A stretch of DNA of 60,072 bases from Candidatus Bipolaricaulota bacterium (GTDB lineage: Bacteria; Bipolaricaulota; Bipolaricaulia; Bipolaricaulales; Bipolaricaulaceae): positions 1 to 60,072 of the forward strand of contig JACIWL010000007.1 in the NCBI GenBank assembly GCA_014360995.1, written 5' to 3'. The position numbers and the translations under genes were made by a program. How positions within the stretch are numbered: position 1 is the stretch's first letter; the number at the start of each line of letters is the position of its first letter. The notes beneath the pieces were generated by a model. The model made no database searches, had not been told where the DNA came from, and was given only the letters and a program-made list of their open reading frames with translations. This document shows positions 59,311 to 60,072 of the stretch, one piece after another.

Positions 59311-59792
59311 CAGCCCCTCTCGATTCCCAAGATCTCGTAGCGGATCTTCCCGGCCGGGGCCTGCACCACCACCTGCTTCCCCTTCCCATGGGTGAGCAGG
59401 GCCCGTCCCACCGGGGAGTCGATCCCGATCCGGTCCTGCAAAAGATCCACCTCCGCCGGCGGGACCAACGTCACCGTCCACACCTCTCCCGTCTCCATGT
59501 CTTTGAGGATCACCCGGGAGCCAATGCCCACCTCATCGGTGCGGATCTCGTCCTCGGAGATGATGCGGGCGTTGGCCAAAAGCTCCCGCAGGGCCCGCAC
59601 CTCCCGCTCCAGGATTTCCTGTTCCTCCACGAGGTACAGGTACTCCTTGTTCTCCCGGAAGTCGCCGCCGGAGTGTTCCTTGGCCTGGGCCAGAAGGGCT
59701 GGGATCTCTTGATAAAGCCGGCGCTCCTTGGCCTCAAGCTCCGCCTTCTTTCTCTCGTAGCCCTCCCGTGTGAGGAGCGTTTCCCGCGCCAT
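59310..59792 (-). CDS. greA: Transcription elongation factor GreA
   Basis: 160 aa, typical length. N-terminal coiled coil LLTREGYERKKAELEAKE, whose tip carries the acidic catalytic pair in SGGDFRENKEYLYLVEEQ. The C-terminal FKBP-like domain has VGIGSRVILKDMETGEVWTV and GIDSPVGRALLTHGKGKQVVV. Rescues backtracked RNA polymerase. AGGAGGTGTACG precedes the ATG. The first 59 bases overlap the end of rnpA in another frame. Confidence 0.95.
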   Translation of the reverse strand: MARETLLTREGYERKKAELEAKERRLYQEIPALLAQAKEHSGGDFRENKEYLYLVEEQEILEREVRALRELLANARIISEDEIRTDEVGIGSRVILKDMETGEVWTVTLVPPAEVDLLQDRIGIDSPVGRALLTHGKGKQVVVQAPAGKIRYEILGIERG

Positions 59793-60072
59793 CGTACACC
59801 TCCTGAAATTCCCGCACCCATTCCCGCGCGATTTCCCCGGGCCGGAGCTTCCCCGCCTCCGGTCGGGCGATCACCGCCACGTCCAGGTGGTGAAAAAGCT
59901 CCTTATTGAGCCGGAAGCCCTCGCGGATCCCGCGCTTGACGCGGTTCCGCACCACCGCCTTTCCCACCTTCTTCCCCACCACGGCCAAAAGCCGCGGTGT
60001 GGGGTCATCCTTTTTGAGCACTCGGAAGGAGAAGAGCCTTCCTTCCAGTTTTTTCCCCTCCTGAAAGAGGCG
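59734..60072 (-). CDS. rnpA: Ribonuclease P protein component, 5' end outside the window
   Basis: 112 codons of an open frame running off the window edge. The RNase P protein signature is clear: FSFRVLKKDDPTPRLLAVVG, then KVGKAVVRNRVKRGIREGF (the R-N-R-x-K-R RNA-binding motif), and VAVIARPEAGKLRPGEIAREW. A GTG at 60021 could start a shorter form, but the residues before it (LFQEGKKLEGRLFSF) match the normal N-terminal part, so the true start is beyond 60072. rpmH would be expected just upstream. The C-terminal tail overlaps greA by 59 bases. Confidence 0.92.
   Translation of the reverse strand, partial: RLFQEGKKLEGRLFSFRVLKKDDPTPRLLAVVGKKVGKAVVRNRVKRGIREGFRLNKELFHHLDVAVIARPEAGKLRPGEIAREWVREFQEVYDGAGNAPHTGGLREKEGGA

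Overview
The window is a gene-dense, GC-rich bacterial chromosome segment. Genes commonly overlap by 1-20 bases and most run in long co-directional blocks. It carries dnaA with a cluster of DnaA boxes (a probable oriC), a six-tRNA operon, greA, lysS, thrS, rnpA and part of the division cluster (rsmH, an ftsL-like gene, ftsI), so this is core chromosome and not a mobile island. No insertion sequence, integrase, phage gene or CRISPR array was seen. Lifestyle hints are a tungsten-type aldehyde:ferredoxin oxidoreductase, purine-type molybdenum hydroxylase genes, a two-gene SUF (SufC + SufB/D) iron-sulfur pair and an archaeal-looking FAU-1-like RNA-binding protein. Together they suggest an anaerobic, possibly thermophilic, early-branching bacterium. 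I cannot name the species.

Layout. 1-4.3 kb (minus): a polar amino-acid ABC uptake pair (permease truncated at the window edge), then a LemA / DUF2207 / LemA-like membrane operon. 4.4-6.8 kb: a fructose-6-phosphate aldolase-type transaldolase, then hpt-tsaD. 7.1-23.5 kb: a large purine scavenging and catabolism locus built on two back-to-back promoters near 19.75 kb. The minus arm encodes a BMP-type nucleoside ABC importer (ATPase, two permeases, binding protein), SsnA, YgfK, a threonine-synthase-like PLP enzyme, a [2Fe-2S] subunit, a MocA-like nucleotidyltransferase and an FAD subunit. The plus arm encodes a complete three-subunit xanthine-dehydrogenase-like enzyme. 23.5-31.4 kb: tpiA, an SPFH protein, a metallo-beta-lactamase-fold protein, and a minus-strand operon hom-aor-rsmH-ftsL-ftsI.

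31.5-39.5 kb (plus) is the most unusual part. It holds ten genes joining arsenic-type functions (ArsR, ArsP-like permease, thioredoxin-coupled ArsC), thiol relays (a mini-thioredoxin, a membrane-anchored thioredoxin, and a thioredoxin-thioredoxin-CcdA fusion), a minimal SufC/SufB pair, and two paralogous exported proteins. Each paralog joins a DUF1573 domain with a Cys-x-Cys motif to two rhodanese-like modules, and all four rhodanese modules appear to lack the catalytic cysteine. This looks like a coherent metalloid/thiol/iron-sulfur module.

39.5-48.6 kb: a heterodimeric ABC exporter with one degenerate ATP site, then an RNA cyclase (RtcA) / FAU-1-like / class II aldolase / alcohol dehydrogenase block, then a fumarylacetoacetase-family gene and a 38-codon ORF downstream of thrS. 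48.6-53.2 kb: thrS, a DciA-like gene, oriC, dnaA, and a tRNA operon (Lys, Lys, Glu, Val, Asp, Phe) that runs directly into dnaA. 53.2-60 kb: rarA, moaD, a MalK/UgpC-type ATPase, a bidirectional terminator, an aminotransferase, a PAP2 phosphatase, lysS, greA and a truncated rnpA.

Several promoters place the -10 hexamer only 7-11 bases before the start codon, which suggests that leaderless or nearly leaderless mRNAs are common in this organism.
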